DNA from: Brachyspira alvinipulli ATCC 51933
GTDB lineage: Bacteria > Spirochaetota > Brachyspiria > Brachyspirales > Brachyspiraceae
Direction of reading: 5' to 3'
Assembly: GCF_000518245.1 (NCBI RefSeq)
Contig: NZ_JADF01000021.1
Span: 1 to 54,326 of the forward strand
DNA length: 54,326 bases
Part shown: in pieces, positions 1-7,005 of the stretch
Numbering within the stretch: the stretch's first letter is position 1
How the letters are laid out: the number at the start of each line of letters is the position of its first letter
Notes under the pieces: generated by a model
Databases searched by the model: none
Seen by the model: the letters and a program-made list of their open reading frames with translations, nothing else
What the model was told of the DNA's origin: nothing
Position numbers and translations under genes: made by a program

Positions 1-561
1 GCTATAAAAAAATATCAAACAGAAATATACAATCTAAAAAACAAATATATAAGCAAAACAATATACATAGCTTTTTTATATATAGTTATTAATTGGGAAG
101 TTTACACACGCAAACTGTTTAGAAAAGTTATTTATAAAAACGGAATAAGCAGATACGAAGGACAAAAATATTCTGAATACAAACAGAAATATATTGATAA
201 TATAACACTTGCTTTTAATCAGCTGCTTCAAAAAAGTGAAATTAAAAGTCTTAAAAACAAAGAAATTCAAATAATACTTAATACGAATATGCTTCTTTTT
301 AATATGGAGCTTAATAGAATATTTGATGATATAAAAAACAGACATATAGATGCTGAAAACAATAGAAAAGAAATAAATCTTTCATCAATAAAAACTAATT
401 CTAATAATAAAGAAGTTATTGAAAGCGAGCTTGAAAATATTAATGATTTTAATGAGGCTTTAAGGGAGATTGAAGACAGCATACTAAATAAAGATATTAA
501 AGAATTAAAAGAGTTTATTTTAGGTAATTTTTTGAATATGCTAAAAAATAATTATAAATAA
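1..561 (+). CDS. Phage-region protein, 5'-truncated by the window edge
   Basis: The frame is open from the first base to a stop at 559-561, so the true start lies upstream of the window; the internal ATGs at 289 and 304 are not needed. The visible 186 residues are charged and mostly helical, rich in Lys, Glu, Asn and Ile, with a possible coiled coil in the last 100 residues. There is no signal peptide and no motif I recognise. A tightly packed series of small genes follows on the same strand (next start 14 nt downstream), which fits a late phage or gene-transfer-agent operon. Function unknown. Confidence 0.6.
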   Translation, partial: AIKKYQTEIYNLKNKYISKTIYIAFLYIVINWEVYTRKLFRKVIYKNGISRYEGQKYSEYKQKYIDNITLAFNQLLQKSEIKSLKNKEIQIILNTNMLLFNMELNRIFDDIKNRHIDAENNRKEINLSSIKTNSNNKEVIESELENINDFNEALREIEDSILNKDIKELKEFILGNFLNMLKNNYK

Positions 562-574
562 GGATATTAAAAAT

Positions 575-859
575 ATGAGTATGCGTAATTTTATTAATGA
601 ACCTAATGCGAATAAAAAAGTTTCTATTTATACAAGTATAGTAACTTTCATTTTGGGTGTTGTTTGGGTTTCAGTTAATCTTATTTGGCGTGGCAGAACA
701 GTAACAAAAGAAGAAGCTATAGCTGTTGTTATTATTCTTCTTGGGCTTAATGCTGTTAGTTTCGGTTCTGACTTGAGAGGTTTTTTAAAAATACTGAAAG
801 GAGATCAAAAGAAAATATTAAAAGAAAAATCAGGAGATAATGATGATAAAAACTCTTGA
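575..859 (+). CDS. Small membrane protein, holin-like
   Basis: This 94-aa protein has two hydrophobic segments (about residues 17-37 and 47-62) joined by a short basic loop, and a strongly charged Lys/Asp-rich C-terminus. That is the architecture of a two-helix (class II) holin, which makes holes in the inner membrane at phage lysis. An AAGGA sequence lies about 10 nt before the ATG; a second in-frame ATG at 581 is an alternative start. Its last 20 nt overlap the next gene. The holin call is inferred from topology and from the spanin-like neighbours, not from a sequence signature; another small phage membrane protein is possible. Confidence 0.5.
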   Translation: MSMRNFINEPNANKKVSIYTSIVTFILGVVWVSVNLIWRGRTVTKEEAIAVVIILLGLNAVSFGSDLRGFLKILKGDQKKILKEKSGDNDDKNS

Positions 860-1046
860 TGAGACAATATCTTATTATAATAAAAAATATAATTTACTAA
901 AAAATTATGATCCTCTAAGAGCTGAAGAATATAAACAGTTGTACGAATGGTTAGAAGATTATAAAGAATTAATAAAAAATAAAAATAATCGCTTTCAAAT
1001 GATAAAAGAAGCTATGAAAAGTAAGGAGAAAACAAATTGTCAATAA
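840..1046 (+). CDS. Small coiled-coil protein of the phage operon
   Basis: This 68-aa hydrophilic, highly charged protein is rich in Lys, Glu and Tyr and probably a single helical hairpin. It has no membrane segment or signal peptide. Its ATG lies inside the end of the preceding holin-like gene, next to a GGAGATA sequence that can serve as ribosome binding site, and its end overlaps the TTG start of the following gene by 10 nt. Such overlaps indicate translational coupling in one lysis or tail operon. I do not recognise the family. Confidence 0.5.
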   Translation: MMIKTLDETISYYNKKYNLLKNYDPLRAEEYKQLYEWLEDYKELIKNKNNRFQMIKEAMKSKEKTNCQ

Positions 1047-1420
1047 TCATTACTTGTATATTAAATTTTGTAAAAAACAAATTATTTGAGTTTATGAAAT
1101 CTAAATATTTTTTAGTGTTTGTTATTTTGTTTATAATATCAAGTATAATAGTTTTTACTTATTTTCAATTTAAAAACAAAAATAAGAAAATAGAGTATTT
1201 AGAAAATCAATTATATACAACAAAAATTGAATTATCAAATATGGTAATTCAAAAAAATATTGCTTTTGTTTCTAATAAAAATTACATAGATAATATTTAT
1301 ACAAATAGCAGTGAGGCAATAGAAAATCTTATTGATGACAAAGAATATAATTCTAATGAAATAAATACATTAAATAAAATTATAAAAGACTATAATGCGG
1401 CACGCTCTCCGCCAAGATAA
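1037..1420 (+). CDS. Membrane-anchored coiled-coil protein, i-spanin (Rz)-like
   Basis: This 127-aa protein starts at a TTG codon placed 8 nt after a good AAGGAG site (1023-1028), which decides the start. It has one strong N-terminal membrane segment (about residues 25-43) followed by a helical, probably coiled-coil ectodomain. That is the usual layout of the inner-membrane spanin subunit (Rz), which acts with an Rz1 lipoprotein to fuse inner and outer membranes at the end of phage lysis. A candidate Rz1-like lipoprotein lies about 600 nt downstream (2025-2249). The call rests on topology and context; spanins diverge too fast for motif support. Confidence 0.45.
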   Translation: MSIIITCILNFVKNKLFEFMKSKYFLVFVILFIISSIIVFTYFQFKNKNKKIEYLENQLYTTKIELSNMVIQKNIAFVSNKNYIDNIYTNSSEAIENLIDDKEYNSNEINTLNKIIKDYNAARSPPR

Positions 1421-1484
1421 AAAAGTTTTGTTGTTTTTGGCTAAAAAAATCAATGATAATAATTTATTAATTTTGAGGGTGTGT

Positions 1485-1529
1485 ATGAATAGGATTAGAG
1501 ATGAAACTTTTAATTTTTTAGGAGTTTAG
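1485..1529 (+). CDS. Possible 14-codon ORF or gene remnant
   Basis: A 14-residue reading frame begins with ATG shortly after a GAGGGTG sequence and ends in TAG. Its last codons contain the GGAG ribosome binding site of the next gene (1533). It fills the only non-coding gap (1421-1532) of an otherwise overlapping operon. It may be a leader peptide coupling translation, or the surviving start of a deleted phage gene; nothing in the peptide identifies it. Confidence 0.25.
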   Translation: MNRIRDETFNFLGV

Positions 1530-1532
1530 TAA

Positions 1533-1757
1533 ATGCTTAAAATAATATTAATCAGTTATAAAAATCTTTATAGGCATATACTCAAATATATTAAACTATT
1601 TAAAGGAGATACTCCGCTTAATTTATTAGAAGCTATATTCTATTTTTTTAATATTATTGAGTTTATATTCTTTGTGATATTTCAAATATTCTATATACCT
1701 ATAAAATGTTTGATAACTAATGAAAGAATAAAATATTTTTTGGAGATTGTAGAATGA
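1533..1757 (+). CDS. Small membrane protein of the phage operon
   Basis: This 74-aa protein has a basic N-terminus and a long aromatic, Phe/Ile-rich hydrophobic stretch at about residues 32-60 that probably crosses the membrane once or twice. A GGAG site lies 8 nt before the ATG. The stop overlaps the next start by 4 nt (ATGA arrangement), so it is co-translated with the next gene. It could be a second holin or antiholin, but there is no diagnostic sequence; function unknown. Confidence 0.45.
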   Translation: MLKIILISYKNLYRHILKYIKLFKGDTPLNLLEAIFYFFNIIEFIFFVIFQIFYIPIKCLITNERIKYFLEIVE

Positions 1758-2035
1758 ATTATATCATAGCTTTAGATGAATGTATTAATAAACTAAAAGA
1801 TGATAATGAGCTTGATTTAAGTATTAAGGCTTATTTATTAGCTTTAAAAAAAGAAAATGTATTAAAAAAAATTAAAGATATATCTATGCTTATAGGACGA
1901 TGTATAGATGAAAAAACAGCAATAAAAGAATATGCTTCTAAATATGAAGATTATTATAATGAATTATCTGATTTAGATTACAAAATAAGAAATATAGATT
2001 ATCAAATATATAAACTAAAAAACAATGAAAAATAA
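1754..2035 (+). CDS. Coiled-coil protein of the phage operon
   Basis: This 93-aa soluble protein has heptad-like spacing of Leu and Ile through most of its length, consistent with a helical bundle or coiled coil. It has no signal peptide or membrane segment. It starts in a 4-nt overlap with the preceding membrane protein and overlaps the following lipoprotein gene by 11 nt. Co-translation with membrane proteins on both sides suggests it works with them, perhaps as a lysis regulator. I do not recognise the family. Confidence 0.45.
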   Translation: MNYIIALDECINKLKDDNELDLSIKAYLLALKKENVLKKIKDISMLIGRCIDEKTAIKEYASKYEDYYNELSDLDYKIRNIDYQIYKLKNNEK

Positions 2036-2249
2036 AATCTTATTAATTATATTATTGCTTATATTTTCAATAAGCTGCAGCACTGTAAAATATGTTACAG
2101 TGCCTTTATCGCCTCCGCCTGAAAATTATTCTATTAATGAAGGAGATATAAAAACTCAGAAGGATTTATTCAGAGAATACCAAAAAGCTCTAATCAAACT
2201 AAACGAATGGGAGGCTTGGTATAGCATTCAGACTAATATTAATAAATAG
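2025..2249 (+). CDS. Small lipoprotein, o-spanin (Rz1)-like
   Basis: This 74-aa precursor has a hydrophobic signal ending in a lipobox (SISC, Cys at about residue 18). A short proline-rich stretch (PLSPPP) follows, then a small helix. A tiny lipoprotein with a Pro-rich linker at the end of a phage lysis operon is typical of Rz1-type outer-membrane spanins. Its start overlaps the preceding gene by 11 nt. Unlike classical Rz/Rz1 pairs it is not nested in the candidate Rz gene. A hairpin follows its stop directly. The assignment is inferred from architecture and position. Confidence 0.5.
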   Translation: MKNKILLIILLLIFSISCSTVKYVTVPLSPPPENYSINEGDIKTQKDLFREYQKALIKLNEWEAWYSIQTNINK

Positions 2250-2284
2250 CCTTGCTGCTAGAAAATAAAAATCTAACAGCAAGG
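2250..2284 (+). terminator. Hairpin at the end of the phage operon
   Basis: CCTTGCTGCTAGA and TCTAACAGCAAGG form a 13-bp stem with one mismatch and a 9-nt A-rich loop. It starts right after the lipoprotein stop. No T-run follows on either strand, so it is either a weak terminator between convergent genes or a 3'-end stabiliser. Confidence 0.55.
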
Positions 2285-2314
2285 GGAGAATATATATAAA
2301 ACGATGAAACCTGT

Positions 2315-3292
2315 CTAATTTTCTTTTATTTCTTTTTCTTTAAACATCTTTAATATATCGTTAAAATGTACGCATTTCAGTTCTTCTTCTTTAATCTTAA
2401 ATAAATTATGATTTTCTAAAGCTGTATTTAATCTTTTTTTATCAGCTTTTATATAATGTTTTACTGTAGTATCTATTTTACTATGTCCTAACAAAAGTGC
2501 TATGTCTTGAACTTGAATATTATTATCATTGTAAAGTTCTGTTGCTAAGCCTCGTCTGAAGCTGTGAAGAGTAAAATTAATATTATATTTTTTAGATAGT
2601 CTGTTTGCTATATGCGAAATACTATCTATTTTACATGCTTTGCCGCATTGAGTTATTAAAAGATTTTGTACATTTTTTTCTGCTCTTTTTTTTCTTTCAA
2701 TTAAATAATCTTTTAAATAGTTTTTTACGATTTGTGCTAAAAGAACTGTGCGAGGCTTTTTATTTCCTTTCACATTTAAGATATAAATTGTATTATTTTC
2801 AAAATCTATATCATCTAATTTAATTCCGCAAACTTCTTTTCTGCGTATTCCTGTTGTTGCTAATATTAAAAACATTAAAATATTTCTTTGATTAGCAAAG
2901 CCTTTTTTCTTTTTCATAAGTTCTATTATTTCTAATGTTTTATTAGAATTGATTGTACTTGTATTTTGTACAACATATTCAGGTATTTTGACATTTAAAA
3001 TACTTATATTTAAATCTGTCTCATAAACATCATTAAGAAAATTAAAATATTTAGTCAATGCGTTTTTTACATTTTTTGCTATATTGCGTCCTTTTTCATT
3101 TATGATTTTTAGAATTATTTGAATGATGTGTCTTTTTTTTAATTCAGTTATAGATACATCACAGTATTTGAAAAAATATTTTTCTAAAGCATAGCAGTAA
3201 TTATATGTTGTAACTTTAGAAATACTTAAATGACAATAAGCAATAAATTCATTTTTTAATTGTGTGAACTCATATATTGCCTTTAGCTCCAA
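2315..3292 (-). CDS. Tyrosine recombinase / phage integrase
   Basis: This 325-aa tyrosine recombinase catalyses site-specific integration or excision. An N-terminal SAM-like core-binding domain spans about residues 5-110 and the catalytic domain about 120-290. The catalytic set looks complete: Arg150 (TGIRRKE), Lys175 (VKGNK), His243 and Arg246 (HSFRR), His270 (LLGHSK) and the nucleophile Tyr280 (KHYIKAD). It faces the phage-like operon and sits at that operon's edge, so it is probably the element's integrase and marks one end of it. Nested inverted repeats lie just upstream of its start (3301-3383). XerC/D housekeeping recombinases share the fold, but the position argues for an element-borne enzyme. 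Confidence 0.88.
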   Translation of the reverse strand: MELKAIYEFTQLKNEFIAYCHLSISKVTTYNYCYALEKYFFKYCDVSITELKKRHIIQIILKIINEKGRNIAKNVKNALTKYFNFLNDVYETDLNISILNVKIPEYVVQNTSTINSNKTLEIIELMKKKKGFANQRNILMFLILATTGIRRKEVCGIKLDDIDFENNTIYILNVKGNKKPRTVLLAQIVKNYLKDYLIERKKRAEKNVQNLLITQCGKACKIDSISHIANRLSKKYNINFTLHSFRRGLATELYNDNNIQVQDIALLLGHSKIDTTVKHYIKADKKRLNTALENHNLFKIKEEELKCVHFNDILKMFKEKEIKEN

Positions 3293-3300
3293 AAATAAAA

Positions 3301-3383
3301 ATTATTAAAGGTAAGCTATAAAGCTAAAAACAATGATAATTCTTTAAATTATTATCGTTGTTTATTAAAAAACCTTTAATAAT
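3301..3383. repeat. Nested inverted repeats upstream of the integrase
   Basis: An outer perfect 12-bp inverted repeat (3301-3312 with 3372-3383, ATTATTAAAGGT and complement) encloses an inner one (CAATGATAAT at 3331-3340 with ATTATCGTTG at 3351-3360, one G-T pair). It lies immediately upstream of the integrase start, where promoter, operators and recombinase arm-binding or attachment sites are expected. Which role applies cannot be decided from the sequence. Confidence 0.55.
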
Positions 3384-3495
3384 GTTTATATATACAGTAT
3401 ATATTTATACTGATTTAAAGTCAAATTCTTATGGCAACTTTTTTAAAAACTTTATAACTTTTTTATTCTTTTTGTACATTCTTTATTTTTTCTAC

Positions 3496-3524
3496 TTGAT
3501 TATTTTTGTATTATGAACTATACT
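3496..3524 (+). promoter_or_regulatory. Sigma-70-type promoter for a short RNA
   Basis: TTGATT at 3496-3501 and TATACT at 3519-3524 are separated by 17 nt. Transcription should start near 3531, leading into the structured unit that ends in a terminator at 3656. Confidence 0.65.
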
Positions 3525-3530
3525 AATAAA

Positions 3531-3656
3531 TGTCAAGCAGAAATTTATTTAAAGAGAGAGTATAAATGAGCAATTTTTCTACATTATTTAATTTAGCTAA
3601 TAACCGCCCTCACAGATTTATGCTTGACACATTTATCTCTCTTGAGGGCGTTTTTT
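3531..3656 (+). ncRNA. Candidate structured short RNA or leader (~126 nt)
   Basis: A good promoter and a terminator frame about 126 nt. The predicted 5' end (TGTCAAGCA, 3531-3539) is perfectly complementary to TGCTTGACA at 3621-3629. A ribosome-binding-like AAGAGAGA (3552-3559), just before an ATG at 3566, is complementary to TCTCTCTT at 3636-3643. Both pairings compete with the terminator hairpin, so alternative folds are likely. An ORF from 3566 has no stop before the terminator and only closes inside the downstream GC-rich repeat. It could be an attenuated leader, a small regulatory RNA or a toxin mRNA; the function is unknown. Confidence 0.4.
3605..3656 (+). terminator. Rho-independent terminator
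   Basis: CGCCCTCA (3605-3612) pairs perfectly with TGAGGGCG (3643-3650) and six T residues follow (3651-3656). The loop is long (30 nt) and contains segments that can pair with the RNA's 5' end, so termination may be conditional. Confidence 0.6.
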
Positions 3657-3717
3657 ATATCTCCAATCAAATCCGCAAAAAGTGTACTAAATTAGAAAAA
3701 AATATAAGATTATTTGT

Positions 3718-3860
3718 ACATCTTTCCGCCGCAAAAAGTTGCTGCCGCCACCGCAGGTGGACTTCGTCGGTACGCACAGCGAGGAGGGCTTCGCCTGGGC
3801 CACCAAAAGAAGTGGGGTATGGCACGCTGTGTACTTCGTAAGGGCAAAGCCCCAGATGTA
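3718..3860. mobile_element. GC-rich interspersed element, copy A (MITE-like)
   Basis: A ~140-bp GC-rich island stands out from the AT-rich surroundings. It shares CCGCCGCAAAAAG and the block CAAAAGAAGTGGGGT with copies at 5147-5352 and 31710-31904. Its ends carry a short inverted repeat (ACATCT at 3718-3723, AGATGT at 3854-3859). Its centre differs from the other two copies. No transposase is encoded; ORFs crossing it on both strands are accidental. Confidence 0.55.
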
Positions 3861-3922
3861 AAAACAAAAATATAAATTTATTTTTTACAAAGTATATTTG
3901 TTTAGGTATATATTAAAAAGTA

Positions 3923-4951
3923 TTAATTATATTTTTCAAGAAGCTCAACTATATTCTTATAATCTTCTGATTTTGCTATATCAAGTGCAGTCCTGCCATA
4001 TTCATCAGTTACAGAAGTATCAGCATTATTTTCTAAAAGTATTTTTGCAGCTTCAAATTGATTAAAACTTGCTGCATACATTAAAGCAGTTATTCCATAA
4101 TCAGTGGTATAATTAATATCAGCACCATTTTCTAATAACATATTTATTATATTAGTATTCCCTCTATAAGCAGCATTCATTAAAGGAGTAGGCGATATAT
4201 CAATATGTTCATTTTCTATTTCGCATACTGTATTGGCGTCAGCTCCTTTCTCAAGTAAAAATTTTACCATCTCTTCATTATTATAAGTTGAAGCATAAAC
4301 TAAAGCATTAATGTCGTCATCATCCCTTGCTTCAATATCAGCACCTTTTTCAATTAAAAGTTCTGTTATAGTAATATTATGAAGACTAGCCATAAGAGGA
4401 GTAAAGCCTGTAAGTTCTGCAGGTAAATTGACATCTGCTCCTAAATCTATAAGTTTACGAACAAGTTCTTCATCATACATAGCTTCTATTAATGGAGTAG
4501 AATATCCTAAAGTTAAATTAACATCTGCATTATTTTCTAATAAATAATTTATGATATTAGTTTGTTTATATTTTATAGCTTGTATTAAAGGTGTTGACTT
4601 AGAATATTCATCTATATCTAAATTATAATTAACATCTAAATTTTTTGATTCAATTAATTTTTTGATTGTTTGAAAATCTCCTGATTCTATAAAAGATATA
4701 ATTTCTTTATCTGTGTATGAATAGTATGTTGTTTCTTCTGTTTGATTTGTATTTATTGATGAATTATTTTCTTCATTATCTGTAGTTTTTAATTCTTTTG
4801 TTTTATTTATGTCATCTGTACTGTCATCTAAATTTATAGTTACTTTATCTGCATTATTATTTAGTTCTTTATTATTGTTAGTATCGTTATTATTATCGTT
4901 AGAGCAAGAAAATATTATGGTAGATAGAAAAAGAATTAACAAATATTTCAT
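3923..4951 (-). CDS. Ankyrin-repeat lipoprotein (duplicate 1)
   Basis: This ~342-aa precursor has a lipoprotein signal (FLSTIIFSC), then an Asn/Asp/Thr-rich linker of about 80 residues, then about eight ankyrin repeats to the C-terminus (repeated motif LLENGADINY...GITALMYAA). It is probably anchored in a membrane facing the periplasm or surface and mediates protein-protein contacts; the partner is unknown. I chose the ATG at 4951 because an AGGAT site precedes it, although the frame opens at 4972. It is a close paralogue of 5390-6460, including both flanks, so the two arose by tandem duplication. Its repeats differ from the sister by gain or loss of one unit. Confidence 0.8.
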   Translation of the reverse strand: MKYLLILFLSTIIFSCSNDNNNDTNNNKELNNNADKVTINLDDSTDDINKTKELKTTDNEENNSSINTNQTEETTYYSYTDKEIISFIESGDFQTIKKLIESKNLDVNYNLDIDEYSKSTPLIQAIKYKQTNIINYLLENNADVNLTLGYSTPLIEAMYDEELVRKLIDLGADVNLPAELTGFTPLMASLHNITITELLIEKGADIEARDDDDINALVYASTYNNEEMVKFLLEKGADANTVCEIENEHIDISPTPLMNAAYRGNTNIINMLLENGADINYTTDYGITALMYAASFNQFEAAKILLENNADTSVTDEYGRTALDIAKSEDYKNIVELLEKYN

Positions 4952-4982
4952 AATAATATATCCTATAGTCAAGTTTTTATTT

Positions 4983-5010
4983 ATTATATTATAAAAATGT
5001 ATTTTTTCAA
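4983..5010 (-). promoter_or_regulatory. Promoter of ankyrin lipoprotein 1
   Basis: On the minus strand TTGAAA (5005-5010) and TATAAT (4983-4988) are separated by 16 nt, about 30 nt upstream of the gene. The same promoter precedes the sister gene. Confidence 0.55.
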
Positions 5011-5146
5011 GTTTTATATTAAATCCCTATAGGGTATATTTTTATTAAAATTCAATCTTAGAAAAATTTATTTTAAAACCCCGCCCTTTATGTTTATTGT
5101 TTTATACTTGAATATTAACTTTATTTGTTTTTTAGTTTATACTTAA

Positions 5147-5352
5147 AATTTTGAAGTTTGTCAATTTTTATGTTGTTCTTTTTCCAGCCGCACGCTACAG
5201 CGGCAATACCATACCTACACTTACAGTGGATTTCGTCAGGTACTCCTTTCAGTCGCAGTACTTCCTTTGGTCGCAAAAGAAGTGGGGTATGGCACGTCTG
5301 TGTGTTTCGCAGCAAAGCCATCACAAATAATAAAATTTAAAAAACTAGAATT
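5147..5352. mobile_element. GC-rich interspersed element, copy B (MITE-like)
   Basis: A ~205-bp element lies between the two duplicated ankyrin genes. Its AT-rich ends form an imperfect terminal inverted repeat (left end near AAGTTTGTCAATTTTT, right end near AAATTTAAAAAACT), as in copy C at 31710-31904. The GC-rich centre shares the CAAAAGAAGTGGGGT block with copies A and C. Two ORFs cross it on opposite strands but have no coding character. Confidence 0.6.
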
Positions 5353-5389
5353 GACAAAATATATTTGTTTAGGTATATATTAAAAAGTA

Positions 5390-6460
5390 TTAATTATATT
5401 TTTCAAGAAGCTTAACTATATCCTTATTATCTTTTGATTTTATCAGATCAAGTGCAGTATAACCATCTTCATCAGTTATAGAAGTATCAGCATTATTTTC
5501 TAAAAGTATTTTTACTGCTTCAAATTGATTATAACTTGCTGCATACATTAAAGCAGTCATTCCATAATCATTGGTATAATTAATATCAGCACCATTTTCT
5601 AATAACGTATTTATTATATTAGTGTTTCCTTTATAAGCAGCATAAATTAAAGGAGTCATATCAAAATCATTGGTATAATTAATATCAGCACCATTTTCCA
5701 ATAACATATTTATTATATTAGTGTTTCCGTTATAAACAGCATTCATTAAAGGATTAGGCGATATATCAATATGTTCATTTTTTATTTCGCATACTGTATT
5801 GGCGTCAGCTCCCTTTTCAAGTAAAAATTTTACCATCTCTTCATCATTTAAAGAAGCCGCATAAACTAAAGCATTAATTCCGTCAACATTACTTGCTTCA
5901 ATGTCAGCACCTTTTTCAATTAAAAGCTCTGCTATAGTAATATCATGCAAGCTTGCCATAAGAGGAGTAAAGCCTGTAAGTTCTTCTTTTAAATTAAGAT
6001 CCGCATTATTTTCTAATAAATAATTTATGATATCAGTTTGCTTATATTTTATAGCTTGTATTAAAGGGGTTGACTTAGAATATTCATCTATCCCTAAGTT
6101 ATAATTAACATCTAAACTTTTTGATTCAATTAATTTTTTGATTGTTTCCAAATCTCCTGATTCTATAAAAGATACAATTTCTTTATCTGTGTATGAATAA
6201 TATGTTGTTTCTTCTGTTTGATTTGTATTTATTGATGAATTATTTGATTTATTATCTTTATCGTCTGTATTTGATTGTTCTGTTTTATTTATATTATTAT
6301 CTGTACTTTCATCTAAATTTATAGCTGCTTTATCTGCATTATTATTATCTATACTGTCATCTAAATTTATAGCTGCTTTATCTGTATTATTATTGTTTGA
6401 TTCTTTGGTATTACAAGAAAATATAATTATAGAAAGTAAAAAAATTAATAAATATTTCAT
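5390..6460 (-). CDS. Ankyrin-repeat lipoprotein (duplicate 2)
   Basis: This ~356-aa paralogue of the 3923-4951 gene has a lipobox signal (LLSIIIFSC), an Asn/Asp-rich linker containing its own internal duplication (the DKAAINLDDS-type motif occurs twice), and about eight ankyrin repeats. Two consecutive repeats are nearly identical in DNA (around 5570-5720), so copy number can change by recombination. The ATG at 6460 is placed correctly after AGGATAT; the frame opens 6 nt earlier at a TTG. Likely an envelope-anchored interaction protein of unknown partner. Confidence 0.8.
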   Translation of the reverse strand: MKYLLIFLLSIIIFSCNTKESNNNNTDKAAINLDDSIDNNNADKAAINLDESTDNNINKTEQSNTDDKDNKSNNSSINTNQTEETTYYSYTDKEIVSFIESGDLETIKKLIESKSLDVNYNLGIDEYSKSTPLIQAIKYKQTDIINYLLENNADLNLKEELTGFTPLMASLHDITIAELLIEKGADIEASNVDGINALVYAASLNDEEMVKFLLEKGADANTVCEIKNEHIDISPNPLMNAVYNGNTNIINMLLENGADINYTNDFDMTPLIYAAYKGNTNIINTLLENGADINYTNDYGMTALMYAASYNQFEAVKILLENNADTSITDEDGYTALDLIKSKDNKDIVKLLEKYN

Positions 6461-6492
6461 AAACAATATATCCTACAGTCAAGTTTTTATTT

Positions 6493-6520
6493 ATTATATT
6501 ATAAAGATTATTTTTTTCAA
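6493..6520 (-). promoter_or_regulatory. Promoter of ankyrin lipoprotein 2
   Basis: Minus-strand TTGAAA (6515-6520) and TATAAT (6493-6498) with a 16-nt spacer, duplicated from the equivalent site at 4983-5010. Confidence 0.55.
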
Positions 6521-6579
6521 GTTTTTATATTAAAGCCCTGTGGGGTATATTTTTTTATTGAAATTCAATCTTAAAAATT

Positions 6580-6910
6580 TATTTTAAAACCCCGCCCTTT
6601 AAAATTTATAACTTCCACTTACAATATGATCATGTTTATTTTTATAGTTTGAATTAGAAATTAAAGCACCCGCCCAAGTGTTTATTAAATTTAGAATCTC
6701 TTTAACGCACGGTTAATCAATTTTATAATATTATTTAATTTGAATTTCAAACAAATCTATATTTTTAGACTCATTCTGCATGCGGTTATGTGGCTATAAG
6801 TTTAAATAACACTATGTGTGGGCAGCTAAAACAACTGTTGAGATTTTAAAAAAAGTAATACAGAAATACCAGATAAAATAAAAAATATAAAGGGCGGGCA
6901 CTTATAATTG
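6580..6910. repeat. Intergenic GC-box repeats between divergent ankyrin genes
   Basis: This stretch has no credible gene. It contains scattered GC-rich boxes in AT-rich DNA: CCCCGCCC (6590s), ACCCGCCC (6660s), AACGCACGGTTA (6710s) and AAGGGCGGGCA (6890s). The outer boxes are mutually complementary and could fold as one large hairpin. The same boxes recur at 9690-9900, 32800-33225 and 34340-34600, so this is a member of an interspersed family. Confidence 0.5.
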
Positions 6911-7005
6911 TTTACGTATTTATATGGTTTAAACATATTTTCTTGCTGATTTTTATGTATATTTACATATAGTAAAAAATATTTTATAGTCAAAGGGGTT
7001 ATTTT

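Noticed and set aside
3566-3841. 91-aa ORF after a good promoter
   Set aside because: It reads through a terminator and into a GC-rich repeat, and the second half is low-complexity Arg/Ser. Only the first part could be a leader ORF.
5121-5340. ORFs on both strands over element copy B
   Set aside because: They exist only because the GC-rich core lacks AT-rich stop codons; no ribosome binding site or family resemblance.
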